In this document: one piece after another, positions 23,701 through 35,835 of the stretch
Numbering within the stretch: position 1 is the first letter of the stretch
How the letters are laid out: each line of letters starts with the position of its first letter
Assembly (NCBI RefSeq): GCF_009727055.1
Contig: NC_052351.1
Span: forward strand, 55,469,544-55,533,543
Reading direction: 5' to 3'
DNA from: Benincasa hispida
Lineage: Eukaryota > Streptophyta > Magnoliopsida > Cucurbitales > Cucurbitaceae
DNA length: 64,000 nucleotides
The notes under the pieces: generated by a model
Database searches by the model: none
Told to the model about the DNA's origin: nothing
Seen by the model: only the letters and a program-made list of their open reading frames with translations
Made by a program: the position numbers and the translations under genes

Positions 23701-25053
23701 ATTGATTATTTGAACATGGTTTTTCTTGATAAACATAGTTGAATCCTGAATCTTAATGCATGTGTTTCTAGTTCTTTATGGCTGCTAAGGACCCAATTGA
23801 ATTTAGGAGCATGTAGGTTAGTTAGGAGACGGTCTTTCCAGCCTTAATTACGAATTAGGATGCTTGATTGGTTTCAAATTAATTGATTGTCGGCCTTTGT
23901 AGAGATTAGTTAATTTGCATCAATTGGGTTGCTATGCATGCATAATTTGATAACATGATATTTTGGCGGAAACCAATGATCTAAATTACGTTGAATGGCT
24001 ACTTGATCTGAGAACTAGATGAATCCATTACCGTTTCATATATCCCTTGCAATTTCCTTTTTTTGCATGTTTTCAATTTTAAAACCTAAAAACCAAAATC
24101 CTATTTTTACTGTTTCTCCACGGTCAAATCTAACCCAAAAAGAAATTAATTCTTCTTTTCTATGTAGTTTGACCCCACACTTACCACCATTGCTATGTTT
24201 TAGTAGTAATAGGAGTGGTTCGATGATTTTACAAATTTTCATTTGATCAAGTTTGAAAGCTTATTAACGACGTAAGTTTTGGGCTCTGTCAAATACGCAT
24301 CAGTCATAGTGTGTAACCCGAAGGTCTACAAATTAGTCATAGATATGAACCTAGAGATATTCAGTCATGGTGTGTAACTCAAAAGTCCACAAATCAGTCA
24401 TAGACATGAACTCGAAGGAACATGAATTAGTCATTGTGTAACCCAAAGGTCCACAATCAGTCACAGACATGAACTCAAAGGAACACGAATCAGTCATAGT
24501 GTGTAACCCGAAGGTCCACAAATCAGTCGTAATGTGCACATATATAGTCATATGTGTACACTTGCCCAAATAAGAAAAGTTAACAAGAACCCTAAAACTT
24601 AGCATGCATCAATTTTCATATAACTTCCGTGTTATATTTTACAGTCATTTATCTTAGGGGTAAATTTTTCAGTATATCCTCATTCAACAGTACGTTCATC
24701 ATGGTCAAAACAGTCCAATCCAATCAGTCAATGTCATTAAATCATGCAGTTCAATCAGTCATAATTTATCAGTCCAAACAATCTAGATTAATTAGCAAAT
24801 CAGTCTTAAAAGTCTCAAGAAACAGTCTAAGTAGTCTTAAGTAAACACTTCAAGTGGTAGGGACAACGGATTTTAAGGCGAATCAGTAGAAAATCACTCA
24901 CCTCAATATAAATGAAGTAATCCAACCCTCTTAGCTTGAGGAACTTATTAGTATAAATCCCAAATTGAACTCTTAGTCTCGATTTATCAAAATAATGTCC
25001 AATTATTTAAAGATAATTTAATGAAAATTACCTGAAAAATTCGAGATGTTATA
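20799..25053 (-). repeat. 3' LTR of the 20799-30915 element, split by a nested insertion
   Basis: It aligns with the LTR at 29686-30915 along its whole length except for the insertion at 21348-24291. It contains a tandem repeat of about 62 bp (about 24300-24540) built from 'cagtcatagtgtgtaacccgaaggtccac' text, present with fewer clear copies in the other LTR. Confidence 0.8.
21348..24291 (+). mobile_element. nested Athila/Tat-type LTR-LTR deletion derivative
   Basis: Two direct copies of a ~1.46-kb LTR occupy 21348-22813 and about 22830-24291, with almost no interior. LTR 1 starts TAATAGCTATAAAAAAGAG and both end GGCTCTGTCA. Between them only AAAATGGCATCGTAAG remains, the first bases of a TGGCGTCGTTGCC-type primer site. 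The second LTR lacks its first ~15 bases. The flanks AACGC (21343-21347) and AATAC (24292-24296) each differ by one base from AACAC in the empty site of the sister LTR. Both LTRs contain ATCGAGTA-type minisatellite text. Confidence 0.75.
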
Positions 25054-25594
25054 TTCTTTCCTCCTTAAGAAACTTTCGTCCTCGAAAGTTTTAAATCAAA
25101 ACAAATATTTGCATATTAAATCCTTACCTTGACCTTTTGTCCCCAACTACCTTCACTTAAATTACTCTTTTTATCTATATATTTATTTTAAAAACCTATT
25201 TTCCCTTCTCCTTGAAAAAACATAAATAGAACCCTTAAATCCATTGGATTCCAATCCAACATATATGCATAAATTCATATCTCTTCCCAAAATTTCAATT
25301 TCTCAAACTTCTACAGAAAAATAAATAAATTCAAACTCCAAAATAATTTATTCAACTTCCCTTAAATTAATTCCAAATTTTCATATCTTTTCAAATTAAC
25401 GCAATTGTGGCTCTAAAATCTTAAATCCAAATAGTTCAATTATCCCTTCCAATTAATTTAATTGTAGTTCCAAACCTAAAGTTGAAGGGAGTTAAAACCC
25501 AATATTTTCAAGATAATTAATTCAAATCTCTACTCAAATGAATTCACATTAACCAATATAACTTTTTCATTGATCTCAGTTTGATTCCAAATTC

Positions 25595-25625
<31 letters not shown>

Positions 25626-27360
25626 AAGAAAAAAAAGAAACTAAACTCAATAATTTGAGATAATGGACTTAAAGTTTCCTGAAACTTGAGATGTTACATT
25701 CTTCCCATCTTTAGAACTTTCGTTTTCGAAAGTTCAAATCTTAAAAAAAAAAAAAACTTTTGATATAGTCTCCATCGTGTCCACTTGTTTCAATTGTTTC
25801 ATCAATCTAAGTGAATAAATACTTCAAACTTTAGTTACCCGTAAAGATCTATAGCTTCTCTCCATTTAAATAACATCTCCAAATTCTGAATCAAGACAAT
25901 TGAAGTCAAACCCAAATGCTCGTAAACATCCAACAATTCTTAACTTAGAAAGCCAAACCAAACCTAGTCTTTGATCTTAAAATATTAATTTCCCTTACCT
26001 ACTCAAAACAACAAAATATTCCTCAAATACTTTTATTTTCCCTCTCCCTTATCTTTTCCAAGATCAATAAATCCAAGATTTTTTTTTTCTTTTCCACTCT
26101 CCTAGTGAAATATATCCGCATCAAAATATGTGTCCATTTGAAACCTCTTCACAATTTACAATCCAACCACCTAAGCAAGCCATATTTTCCCCAAACAATG
26201 CATACTACAGTCCAAAGTTCCAAATGGTAATGAGAGATTCCTCCTTTATACCAAAACCAACACCTTGTATCCACCCATATCATGTTTTAAAATCCAAACC
26301 ATACTTAACTACTTGGGAGTCTTGAACATATTAATTTCAATTTATCTCTCAAATTAATAAAAAAATTTCTTAAATACTTTTATTTTCTTCACATTTATCC
26401 TTGTTTAACCCAACAACTTGAATGTGCACTTTTCACTTTCCGAGTGAAACAAAATCCCTAAACCAGGACATGTGACCCTTTATAATCTTTTCCAAAAATC
26501 TAAAATTCCATTCCAAACTTGGAACTTTAGTAGGGTATTCCTCGCAAGATAACATTGCTTTTAAACTCCAAATACTTATCCCTTCTCTTGACATAAGTAA
26601 TTAAACTTGAGTTTTCATTGCAACAAAAACATAGTTCAAATCCAAGTACCCTAAGAACAATTCAATCCAACAACTCGCTTTCTCCCATTTAAAGCCAATT
26701 ATAACTTCAACCACCTTGACCTTCCTTGACCAGTTCATCTTACTTAGGTCTTCTAAAAAGTTCCCCATACTATCGCTTTATGCTTCAACTAGTAATTCTT
26801 CTTCCTTCGAGGCATGTTATATGAAGATCCAACACCATACCTTACTCGGTCCACCAACTTTGACACCATGAAAGTGATCGTGACCTATTTATCCTTTCAA
26901 AATTTCCTTGTAACATTTTGACTCTAATATCTAGTAATCCTTAATAGAACTAAAAGTCTCTTCTTCACCTCTTTCTTATCTTATAAAGCAAATTTAATCT
27001 CGTACCTAAAAACATGTGCCTTGTGGTAAAGTTTCTTGTAGCATCACTAGTTTTATTCTCGTAATGCAAAACTTAATATTATTCTCCCGTAAATTTCTAA
27101 TTCACCTACCTTATTCTATGGCTTAATAAAATACATCATTTTCTTTCTTTCATGTCATAAGTCCATAACACTTCATAGTTCTATCAAGTTTCAATATCCC
27201 TGAATATAAATATATATCTGTTTCTAACAGTCTTTCCATGAATTAAACTAACGCCAAATGACCTTATTATGATCATTCTTTCTTTCCATAACACCAAAAC
27301 AAAATAGTCATCTCATATTAACTTCTTTCAGGTCGTTAAACTAGCAATGAAAATCAGTCA
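25054..27360 (-). other. interior remnant of the 20799-30915 element
   Basis: The first 40 bases (plus strand) are the element's polypurine tract and pre-LTR region inverted. No protein domain was recognised on either strand in the rest. A long impure A tract lies at about 25594-25640. At about 25684-25735 there is a second copy of the LTR-end/pre-LTR junction (GAGATGTTACATTC followed by ACTTTCGTTTTCGAAAGTTC). Confidence 0.55.
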
Positions 27361-29530
27361 TGTTGGGATTGGTGTCCTAATTCTCCTAGAGTCTCGTTGT
27401 TTTGTAAAGATACACATTGTTCAATGAATAAAATAAGTGTTATTTAATTTTGGCATTTACTCATATCCAATAAACAAAGCTCCTTGGTTATCTTATGTGA
27501 ACTTAAGAATGTATGTGTGATATACAAGTGGATCATACCTTAAGTGATAACCTAAATAGTTTTGTAGTATAAGGATTAAGGTGGGATACCTGATCCTAGT
27601 GACACTACAGATATGACCCACTTTGTAGAGGTTTGCAAGTGTTGTAAACTACTACAGATGGTAGATCCTAACCATTCATGTGGAGATATGGAGCAGGGGT
27701 GTCCTATACAAAGAGTTTGTATAAGACCTGGCCACGAGATGACTAGACTCTGTATATAACGCCGTTGATACTAGAGACTTACATCTCACCTAAACGATCA
27801 TAGGTGATACGACCTCAATCCTGAGTGTTTTGGGAACTCCTGCCTTTGAGGGTGGCCCTTTGATTAGTATAGGTGAGAGTGGCCAAATTGCCAACTCAAC
27901 ATGCCTACCTTTTTGGGGACTTGTCTGATCTGGGAGTTGGGAACTCAATCCATAAGATGGAATTCACTCATTTCTCGAAGCAGGGATAAGTAGAGAGATT
28001 TCTCCCATAAGGGTTGATTCCGGACTTGAACATAGTGGTCACAGCTTCTCTTTGGAAGAGAAGACTCAGGCATAGTAGGACTATGACTTATGTTCATTAG
28101 AGCGATCAATGGTACTTAAGAAGACAGATGTAACTACAGGGGCATAACGGTTATTGGCCCAGTTGTACTTATAGCGATCTGTGAAAGGTTGTCGCACTAC
28201 TGATTGGTTAAGATGGACACATAATATATCTGTGGTAAGGAGAATTTAGCTATCGGTCTTTAGTGGAGTGCCGGAAGTTAATGGATGGTGGATCCCGTGA
28301 CTAAAGAATTTAGTCAGTTATTCACGTACCGTTGGAGTTTCGAGCTATGGTCTATGAGGTTCCCTTAGTAGCTCAATGGATTCAGTTGAGGATCAGTTCT
28401 TGGTGTTGATTTGAAATGTTCAAATTGACAAGAGGTATTTTAATTGTATATGATATAATCGGTTTGATGTATGAGATACATCTAGTGGAGGATTGATGTA
28501 AATGAGATTTACATTAAGTACCATAGAATAGAAAGAGAACTATGGTTTATATGTTTCATGAGATGAAATATTAAAACTATAGGTTATAAATATAGTATGA
28601 TAAGTTGATTATCATTTATATTTATAATAATATTAATTATAGGATAATTAATTTTTTCCTTTTAAATAACCAAAGTAGTGGGTGGTTATTGAATCATGGT
28701 AACCGTGAATTTAAAAGAAAAATGGGTTTCCTATTTTCAAAGAGATTTTTTTTTTACAAAAGATTGAAAAAGTTTTGAGTTTTCTCTCCGCGCAAAAGAA
28801 ACTTACGGGGTCGTCAAGTAAATACAAATTTACTAAACGACGGCTGGGCGAGCTAAACGATTGTGTAGAGTAGAGCTAAATGATCGTACAGTATTTGCTA
28901 AACGATCGCTAGCCCAAAATAAATGATCGTGTAGAGTCTGTAGGCGACAGACCGAGCTAAACGATGAGCTAAACGATCGCATAGCTTTTGCTAGACGATT
29001 GCTTAGCTTTATCTAAATGATTAGGCATCGACCTATACGATAGGTCTCCGCCATCTCCCACTTGCCCAGTCGTGTATGCGATCGGTGTTTCCTCCTTTGT
29101 CTATCTCATACCAAGTCCGAACAGAGCCCACCATCTGGATTCTCACACCGAGAATACCAAGGTCGCCTTATTGGTGGTGTCAGACTCAACTCGACACCAT
29201 CGAGGTTTTCTAGAGGCCATTCGTATTGCGGAGGAGTTTGTGACCGAGGAGATTATTGAAGACGAGCGCGAAGTGTTCGTGCTGTGTTGTTGCGGTGTTT
29301 TGGTTGTGTAGAATGAGTGTAGCGGTCGCACAATGGAGCATGGAGACGCTTCTTCGATTGTTCGTACAATTTGCTCTTTATGCATTTGTATTGTTCATGC
29401 TATAATTTCTGCATTTGAATTGTATAGCCGTTTGTTTGAAGTCGATTGTAAATGTTATGTTCATTTATGATTGTGATTTGGAATAATCTTGTTTCGATGT
29501 TCATGGAAATCTTGCTTTCGATTTCCTTCA
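27361..29530 (+). mobile_element. solo LTR of a Copia family, perfect TSD
   Basis: A single 2170-bp LTR begins TGTTGGGATTGGTGTCC and ends GATTTCCTTCA. It is flanked by AGTCA on both sides (27356-27360 and 29531-29535). Its body matches the LTRs at 36948-38731 and 43031-44898, including the shared blocks GTATAGGTGAGAGTGGCC and GGGAACTCCTG. There is no internal region. Solo LTRs arise by recombination between the two LTRs of one element. Confidence 0.88.
28830..29045. repeat. GCTAAACGATCG-type palindromic repeat array in the solo LTR
   Basis: About nine degenerate copies of a unit like GAGCTAAACGATCGTGTAG, in both orientations, lie near the 3' end of the solo LTR. The same motif forms a larger array at 45198-45935. 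Confidence 0.8.
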
Positions 29531-29685
29531 AGTCAGTATATAAAGCTTAAACATGAAGGCTTTTAAACACATTTTTCATAAAATATTTAATGAAAGAATG
29601 TACTTGGCGAGGATAAGAAACACAAAACCAAGACTTACATTGTAAGTTAGTCTACAAAACCTAAAACATAGGCTCTGAGACCAAC

Positions 29686-30915
29686 TGTAACAACTCGACC
29701 TTTCGAGTACTCAAACAAGGGCCGTTACGACATAATGAACATTTTCATTCAAAATTTTGACTGTCATAAATCCAGTGAAAACACGAATGACTATTTCAAA
29801 TTGAAATATTAATTTGATAAATAAATCAAATAAGCAACACATTTAATTGGGATAAAAAAAATTTAAAAATAAGAGTAATAATATTTCAAAATAAAACAAT
29901 AGAACATGTCATCTATCTACAATCTCGAGTAAAAAAAATCTAAATAAATAAAAAAAACATGGGCAAAAACATTTTCTTATGTCCCCATATGGTTCTATCA
30001 CGGGTCTCATCTGTTCCTCGCCAGTCCATTCTTGTCATTGCCTGAAAGAAAAACATAAAAGAGGAAAGGATAGTATAACAATACCCAGTAAGTGACCTGC
30101 TACTGGGCCCTCTAGGTTACCTATTAGCTAGTTTATCTAGGCATCGGGGTACACCCATCATGTCAGTCGTAGTGATCCCGAAGGGATCACATATCAGTCA
30201 TAAACATGATCTTGAAGGAACACGCATAAGTCATAGTGTGTAACCCGGAGGTCCACAAATCAGTTATAGATATGAACCCAAAGGAACATGAATCAGTTAT
30301 GGTGTGTAACCTGAAGGTCCATAAATCAGTCATAGATATGAACTCGAAGGAACATGAATCAGTCATAGTGTATAACCTGAAGGTCCCAAAATTAGCCGTA
30401 ATGTACACATATATAGTCATATGTGTACACCTGCCCATATAAGAAAAGCTAACAAGAACCTTAAAACTTAGCATGTATTAGTTTTCATATAACTCCATTG
30501 TTATATTTTACATTCGTTTATCTTAGGGGTAGTATATCCTCAGTCAACAGTATATTCATCATGGTCAAAACAGTCCAATCCAATCGGTCAATGTCATTAA
30601 ATCATGCAGCTCAATCAGTCATAATTTATCAGTCCAAACAGTCTAGATTAATTAGTCAAATTAGTCTTAATAGTCTCAAGAAACCATTCAAGTAGTCTTA
30701 AGTAAACAGTCCATGTGATAGGGACGACGTGTTTGAAGGCGAACTAGTAGAAAATCACTTATCTCAATATTAATGAAGTAATCCAACCCTCTTAGCTTGA
30801 GAAACTTATTGGCTTAAATCCCAAATTAAACTCTTAGTCCCAATTTATCAAAATAACGTCCAAATATTTCAAGATAATTTAATAAAAATTTACCTAAAAA
30901 ATTCGAGATGTTACA
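29686..30915 (-). repeat. 5' LTR of the 20799-30915 element
   Basis: This 1230-bp LTR runs TGTAACAACTCG to CGAGATGTTACA as seen on the plus strand. The minus-strand primer-binding site lies immediately outside at 29672-29685. It lacks the insertion found in the partner LTR and so preserves the empty site (GAAGGAACACGCAT). Confidence 0.85.
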
Positions 30916-30920
30916 GACGA

Positions 30921-32030
30921 CTTGATCTTGATTTAGAGCGACGTCGTTTTATGGAGAGAGATTGGAATGGTGTGTTGTTACCGACGAGAAATGAAGATCA
31001 GATGTTGAGATCGTCATTGTATGGAGAGATCATTGTGACAAGATTTGATTTAGTACTATTGATATCATTGAAATATCAATAAATGAATACCTAGAATATC
31101 AATAAGATGAAATACACATTCTCTACTTGAAAATAAGTTACTGATTATTGTTTGATCTACTACTGATATACTTGAAACATCAGTAAATGAATAAACTTGA
31201 AATATTTATAAAATGAATGTTGACTGTTATGCGATACTAGATAAACTTGAAATATTCATAAGACCGTACACTCATATTTTACTTAAAGTAATTATTATTG
31301 ATGTTTGATACCCTAGAAATAACCGTAAAATATACTCATATTTTACTTCATATTATTACTAATAGATGTTTGATATACTTCAAATAAGTCTATCAGTTGA
31401 TCTAGAGTGCTCCAAGATTCCAAGTGCTCTTTGTATTTCTTGTAGAAGAATCCATGATCATGGGTTGATGAACAACCTGCTTTGAAATGGCTTGGCTCCA
31501 ATAAACCTAATGCAGTTGTGTATGTTTGTTTTGGAAGTTGAGAAGAAGAGGACAATTAATATAAAGAGAAACACTTGGAGAGATGTGAAGAAGATAATGG
31601 GGAAGGAGAAAAAGCACGAAAAAATTAGGAAAAAATGCGTTTTATGTTTCTTAAAAGGATAAAAGTGGAATACAAAATAAATAAATAAATGTAGAATTTG
31701 AATATTTTGATATATCTCTAAATGGTATTGCAATTTCTCTGATTTATTTTGCCATCCATTACAATTTCCCTAATTTTTATTACTTCATTCACTTTCAACC
31801 TATCATATTTATAAAAATATTTTTCAGTATTCTTATTAACATATCATATTTTTTTTTTATTTTTTTTACTTTTTTATATAAAATATTGTTTATTAAAATG
31901 TTTTTATATTATTTAATTAAAATTAAAATTATTAATGTTGAACTTAATTAATTGTAAAAATGATTAAGTATTAGATTATAATTAATATGATGTCTATTAA
32001 ATATATTAATTGGTCAATTTGAATTATAAA
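30921..32030. other. AT-rich region, no supported gene
   Basis: The first 400 bases hold degenerate 'gaaatat(c)aataa(a)tgaat' repeats. A 70-aa minus-strand frame at 31343-31555 has no recognised similarity and is not called. Confidence 0.45.
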
Positions 32031-32036
32031 TTACTC

Positions 32037-32130
32037 AGATAGACTCCTATCAGCATCTATAAGTGATAGACTTTGATCAGTTTCTATCACTGATAGACAT
32101 TTATAGACTTCTATCAACCTCTATCAAAGA
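32037..32130. repeat. second copy of the TGATAGAC dispersed repeat
   Basis: Alternating CTATCA/TGATAG words (AAGTGATAGACTTTGATCAG and TCTATCACTGATAGAC) match the repeat at 20210-20330 in motif and palindromic character. Confidence 0.7.
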
Positions 32131-32804
32131 AGATTAAAATTTTACTATTTTGTGTAAATAATTCCCCTTATTTTTCTATTTTTGAAAATCTCCCAATATT
32201 AAATGATATTTATTCATATATTAATAAATCTATTACAATTATATAAGATTGTCATGCTTAATTTCATAAATTAAATACAAATATAATTTGTGTTCATAAA
32301 ATTCTGATAACATTTCTCCTACACAACCACAATCATTTTTTATTTTCAGACATCCTATTTCCACGTATTCGTTATTTCCAAACATTTATAAAATCTTAAA
32401 CCAAACGAACCCAAGAATTGCACCAATACATCTCAAAGGTGCTTGCTTAACTAGTTGAGCACTCTTTCAAATATAGAGGGGTTAAGTAAAATATGGTTGG
32501 ATTGTGCTTACACTCACCCTTTTATACACGTAACATCATGAAACAAGATCAACACCTACCATTTGGAGCCTAAGTAAACACATATGTCTATGACTAATAA
32601 TTAAAACTTATAAATAAGCATGTAAGTCTAAATGATCCAATAGGCTTTGTCCTATGTTTAAGGTAAAACAACAAAGTCTTATGTTGGCAATATTTCCCTC
32701 ACATTGATCTCGACAGAAAGTCTAGGCATTGAAGACTATACAAGGCAACTCAAGCTCATGAAATGAGAGGATCTAGAGGAGAAAAATCAGAAAGAACGAA
32801 TTTC

Positions 32805-33606
32805 TGGGCAAATATCAATTTATATCTCTAACAAGGATTGTATCAATTTAAACGGTAAACTAAAAATCGAATCAATTTAAATCTTAAACTTTGAGGGTTG
32901 TATCAATTTAAACTCTGAACTTTGAGATTTATATCAATTTAAACCCTAAACTAATAATTATATCAATTTAAACTTTAAACTTTCAGGAGTGTATCAATTT
33001 AAATCCCGAACTTTCATAAATATATCAATTTAAACCCTAAACTAAGAATTTTATCAATTTAAACCTTAAACTTTGGGATGTATCAATTTAAACTCTGAAC
33101 TTTATGATTTGTATTAATTTAAACTGTGAACTAATAATTATATCAATTTAAACCTTGAATTTTCAGGAGTGTATTAAACCCTAAACTAAGAATTGTATCA
33201 ATTTAAATCTTAAACTTTGGGGTTGTATCAATTTAAACTCTGAACTTAAAGATTTATATTAATTTAAACCCCGAACTAATAATTATATCAATTTAAACCT
33301 TGAACTTTCGGGAGTGTATCAATTTAAATCCTAAACTTTCATAAATATATCAATTTAAATCCCGAACATTCATAAATATCTCCAAATAAAACACAATGAA
33401 AGGTTTAAGTTGATACAATTATGAAAGTTCAGGATTTAAATTGATACACTTATAAAAGTTTAAGATTTAAAATTATACATTTATTAGTTTGGGGTTTACA
33501 TTGATACAATCCCCAAAGTTCAGGGTTTACAATACTATAATTATAAGTTTAAGATTTAAATTGATACAACACTCAAAATCTAGGGATATAAATTGATATT
33601 TGTCCA
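32805..33606. mobile_element. foldback element filled with a ~30-bp minisatellite
   Basis: The ends TGGGCAAATATCAATTTATA and, inverted, TGGACAAATATCAATTTATA form terminal inverted repeats. The interior is a variable array of units like TATCAATTTAAACCCTGAAC plus about 10 bases. Roughly eighteen direct copies fill the left two thirds; the last ~210 bp carry the unit inverted. No coding capacity and no clear TSD. Confidence 0.8.
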
Positions 33607-35835
33607 TTTTTTTTTTTTTTTGAAAAAATGTTGTTTATTTGTAGTTTCTATTATTCTTTTCTTCTAGGTCTTTCTATAAGTTGCTACATTGAGGCAATCC
33701 TAGCTTGTTATTATCTTTGTACCCTTCATTCAAAAGTAGGACTTGTCTCTTTAAAGAGGTGTTCAAGTGAAAAGGGAAAACAAGTTGGGGGATTCTTGAC
33801 CATTTTTTAAGTTTTTGTAGCCACATTTTGTTCGTATCATTCATAGCTTCTTATAGGTTAGTCTCGAGTTGTATCAATTGTGTTCTTTACTAACTTTATC
33901 ACTAAGAACTAAATCTCTTCTTATAGATTCAAGTATATGGATTTTCTAAGTGAGAAATAGACCTCAAATTGTGCTAGTAATTCCCTCAATATTTACAGTT
34001 GTTTCTTCTTATTGATTTTAAAGTTTATTGTTTATTTAACTTGATCACTTAAGTTAACATAGCCTGTGTGAATCTAAATACTAAAAAGGTTGATTTAAAC
34101 TCACGTTTTCATAAAAATAATTTAGAAAAAGCATCCAAATATTGAGGTTTGCTTTTTTACCTAGAAAGGCAAGAACCTTTAGAACCATAAGAATTGTTTA
34201 CATGATTTAACTAAGTTATAATTAGTCATAGAAATATATAGAAATATATGTTTTAATTGTTTAGACTCCTAAATGTACTTGGGTAAGAACTGAATAGGTG
34301 TTGAACTAGAATCACAATTGTTAAGTGTTTTAAGGGGTAGGTTGCAAGCGCGTACGGTAGCATTATGCTTGAACCATGCAGAGCTTGAAATGGCTAATGC
34401 GGGCACATTGGTTGCAAGTTTTGAGGAGGTTTTTGTATTGAAACTAGATTCTTGAAATATCTATTTGCTTGAATACTTGGAGTATTCTCCACTTTACTAT
34501 TTGAGTTGATAATATGCATTTGTAGTTAGAACTGTTTGTCGTAGCTCAGTTGTCCATCTATATTATGATATACAAGTATTTGATATAAATAAAGAACTAA
34601 AGAGTACAAATTTAGAAGACGAGAAAACTACGAAAACCTAGATAGAAATGTGTTAGCTCATTTATCTAATTTGATTCAATCTTTTTCGAGACTCAACATC
34701 TTGGGTCCACTATTTATTGGATGAAATTTTGAAATTCTCAAAGTGTTTGTAACTTTATCTTTTCAATCAACTTGCTAGCACAACCAAGGCATAATTACAC
34801 AGCTCATGCATAAAAAAGCTTCAAAACTTTTCAAAGTGGACTCTTTTTATACCTAAATATCTATATTTAACATATCACGGTTGAAAACATAAGCTTAACT
34901 TGTTTTTACTTGAATTCACTCTATTTTGTAGGGTTTACCTTAATAAGCTCAAAATTTCTTCACAACAATCTAAAGTTTAATTTTAGAGTTAAATAACCCT
35001 TAGTTAAGACTATGCTTTTGGATTTTTCTGATCAAATTATGAAAAACACATCCACACAGGCACTTTGTTTTTTGTTTCTGTTAAAATTCGTAGCGTCAAG
35101 AAGCTGTCTCAAATGCTAGGGGCAGCTTCTCAACGCTACCTCCTCAAGTTTGGTGACTTGTACTGTTGCAGATAGAGTGTTTCAATGCTCTAAATAGCGT
35201 CTCGACACTATCATTTCGAGAATTTTCTACATGCAACAATCTCTAGTTCTTCTCTTAACTCCAAATAGCTCATCTTTTTGTTTATTTATCTTCATTTTCT
35301 TCCAATTTATCACTAGTGCTCCAAATGCTCCAATCTTGAAATATGTTAAATAAACTTGTGAATGTATCAAAATTCAATCCAAAACTAACTAAAGTCTAAG
35401 CCCGAAAATAATACACATTTTATGCATTATGACCTATACACTTCAATGCTTAAGTTAATATCGGATAAAGTTTGTGTCGAGCTGAACTTGATTATTACAT
35501 ACCTTTAATGGAGAGACATTTCTATTTATTTATTAATGTAAGCATGCAACACAATCGTAGGCACATAATGAGGTCTTTTTTTATTTCTAATGGAGCGATA
35601 TTTCTATTTCTAATTGAGTATGTTGACAAAGCCGTGGAATTCATACGCAATTGAGGGAACGTTGAGGTTTGTTGAACGATTGGGCGCATAACATGTACTT
35701 TTTTTGGAGAAGAAAACAACAAAACAAAAATAGAGCGTTCCATCATGACACATACATAAAGAAAACCACACAAGGTAAGGAGAAAGAAGAAGAGAAGAAA
35801 CTTACTCTTCCAAAACTTTTTACACAAGAGCGTGG
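33607..35835. other. unassigned AT-rich DNA
   Basis: I recognise no gene. Passages near 34150-34400 and 35080-35220 (with 'caacgct' words) resemble Athila/Tat LTR text in style, so this may be an eroded LTR, but no ends or TSD are visible. Confidence 0.4.

Larger units (their letters stand above)
20799..30915 (-). mobile_element. degraded minus-strand Ty3/gypsy element, chromovirus-like, without gag-pol
   Basis: Two related LTRs begin TGTAACRACYCGACCTTTCG and end GAGATGTTA(C/T)A. They are flanked by GACGG (20794-20798) and GACGA (30916-30920), a 5-bp TSD with one mismatch. Read on the minus strand, the 5' LTR (30915-29686) is followed by TTGGTCTCAGAGCC, a one-mismatch initiator-Met primer site. 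A purine-rich tract plus TTTCGAGGACGAAAGTTTC precedes the 3' LTR, the signature of Tekay/Del-type chromoviruses. No gag, RT or integrase frame is recognisable in the interior, so this is a non-autonomous or eroded copy. Two nested insertions at 21348-24291 and 27361-29530 inflate it to 10.1 kb. Confidence 0.8.

Noticed and set aside
28830..29045. CRISPR-like array suspected from regular CGATCG units
   Set aside because: Units are degenerate, inverted and direct copies are mixed, there are no unique equal-length spacers, and the context is a plant retrotransposon LTR.
29062..29385. Overlapping 65-80 aa frames in the solo LTR
   Set aside because: They lie in LTR sequence with TSD-defined ends; several frames are open at once because the local GC is higher, and no protein family fits.
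31343..31733. Minus-strand frames of 70 and 91 aa with a somewhat protein-like KKYKEHLESWSTLDQLIDLF segment
   Set aside because: No family recognised, no flanking exons found, and the surrounding DNA is repeat-like. Not enough to call a gene.
34530..34570. Possible tRNA from a 'gtagctcagttg' word
   Set aside because: No acceptor stem, anticodon arm or T-loop GTTCRA can be placed around it.
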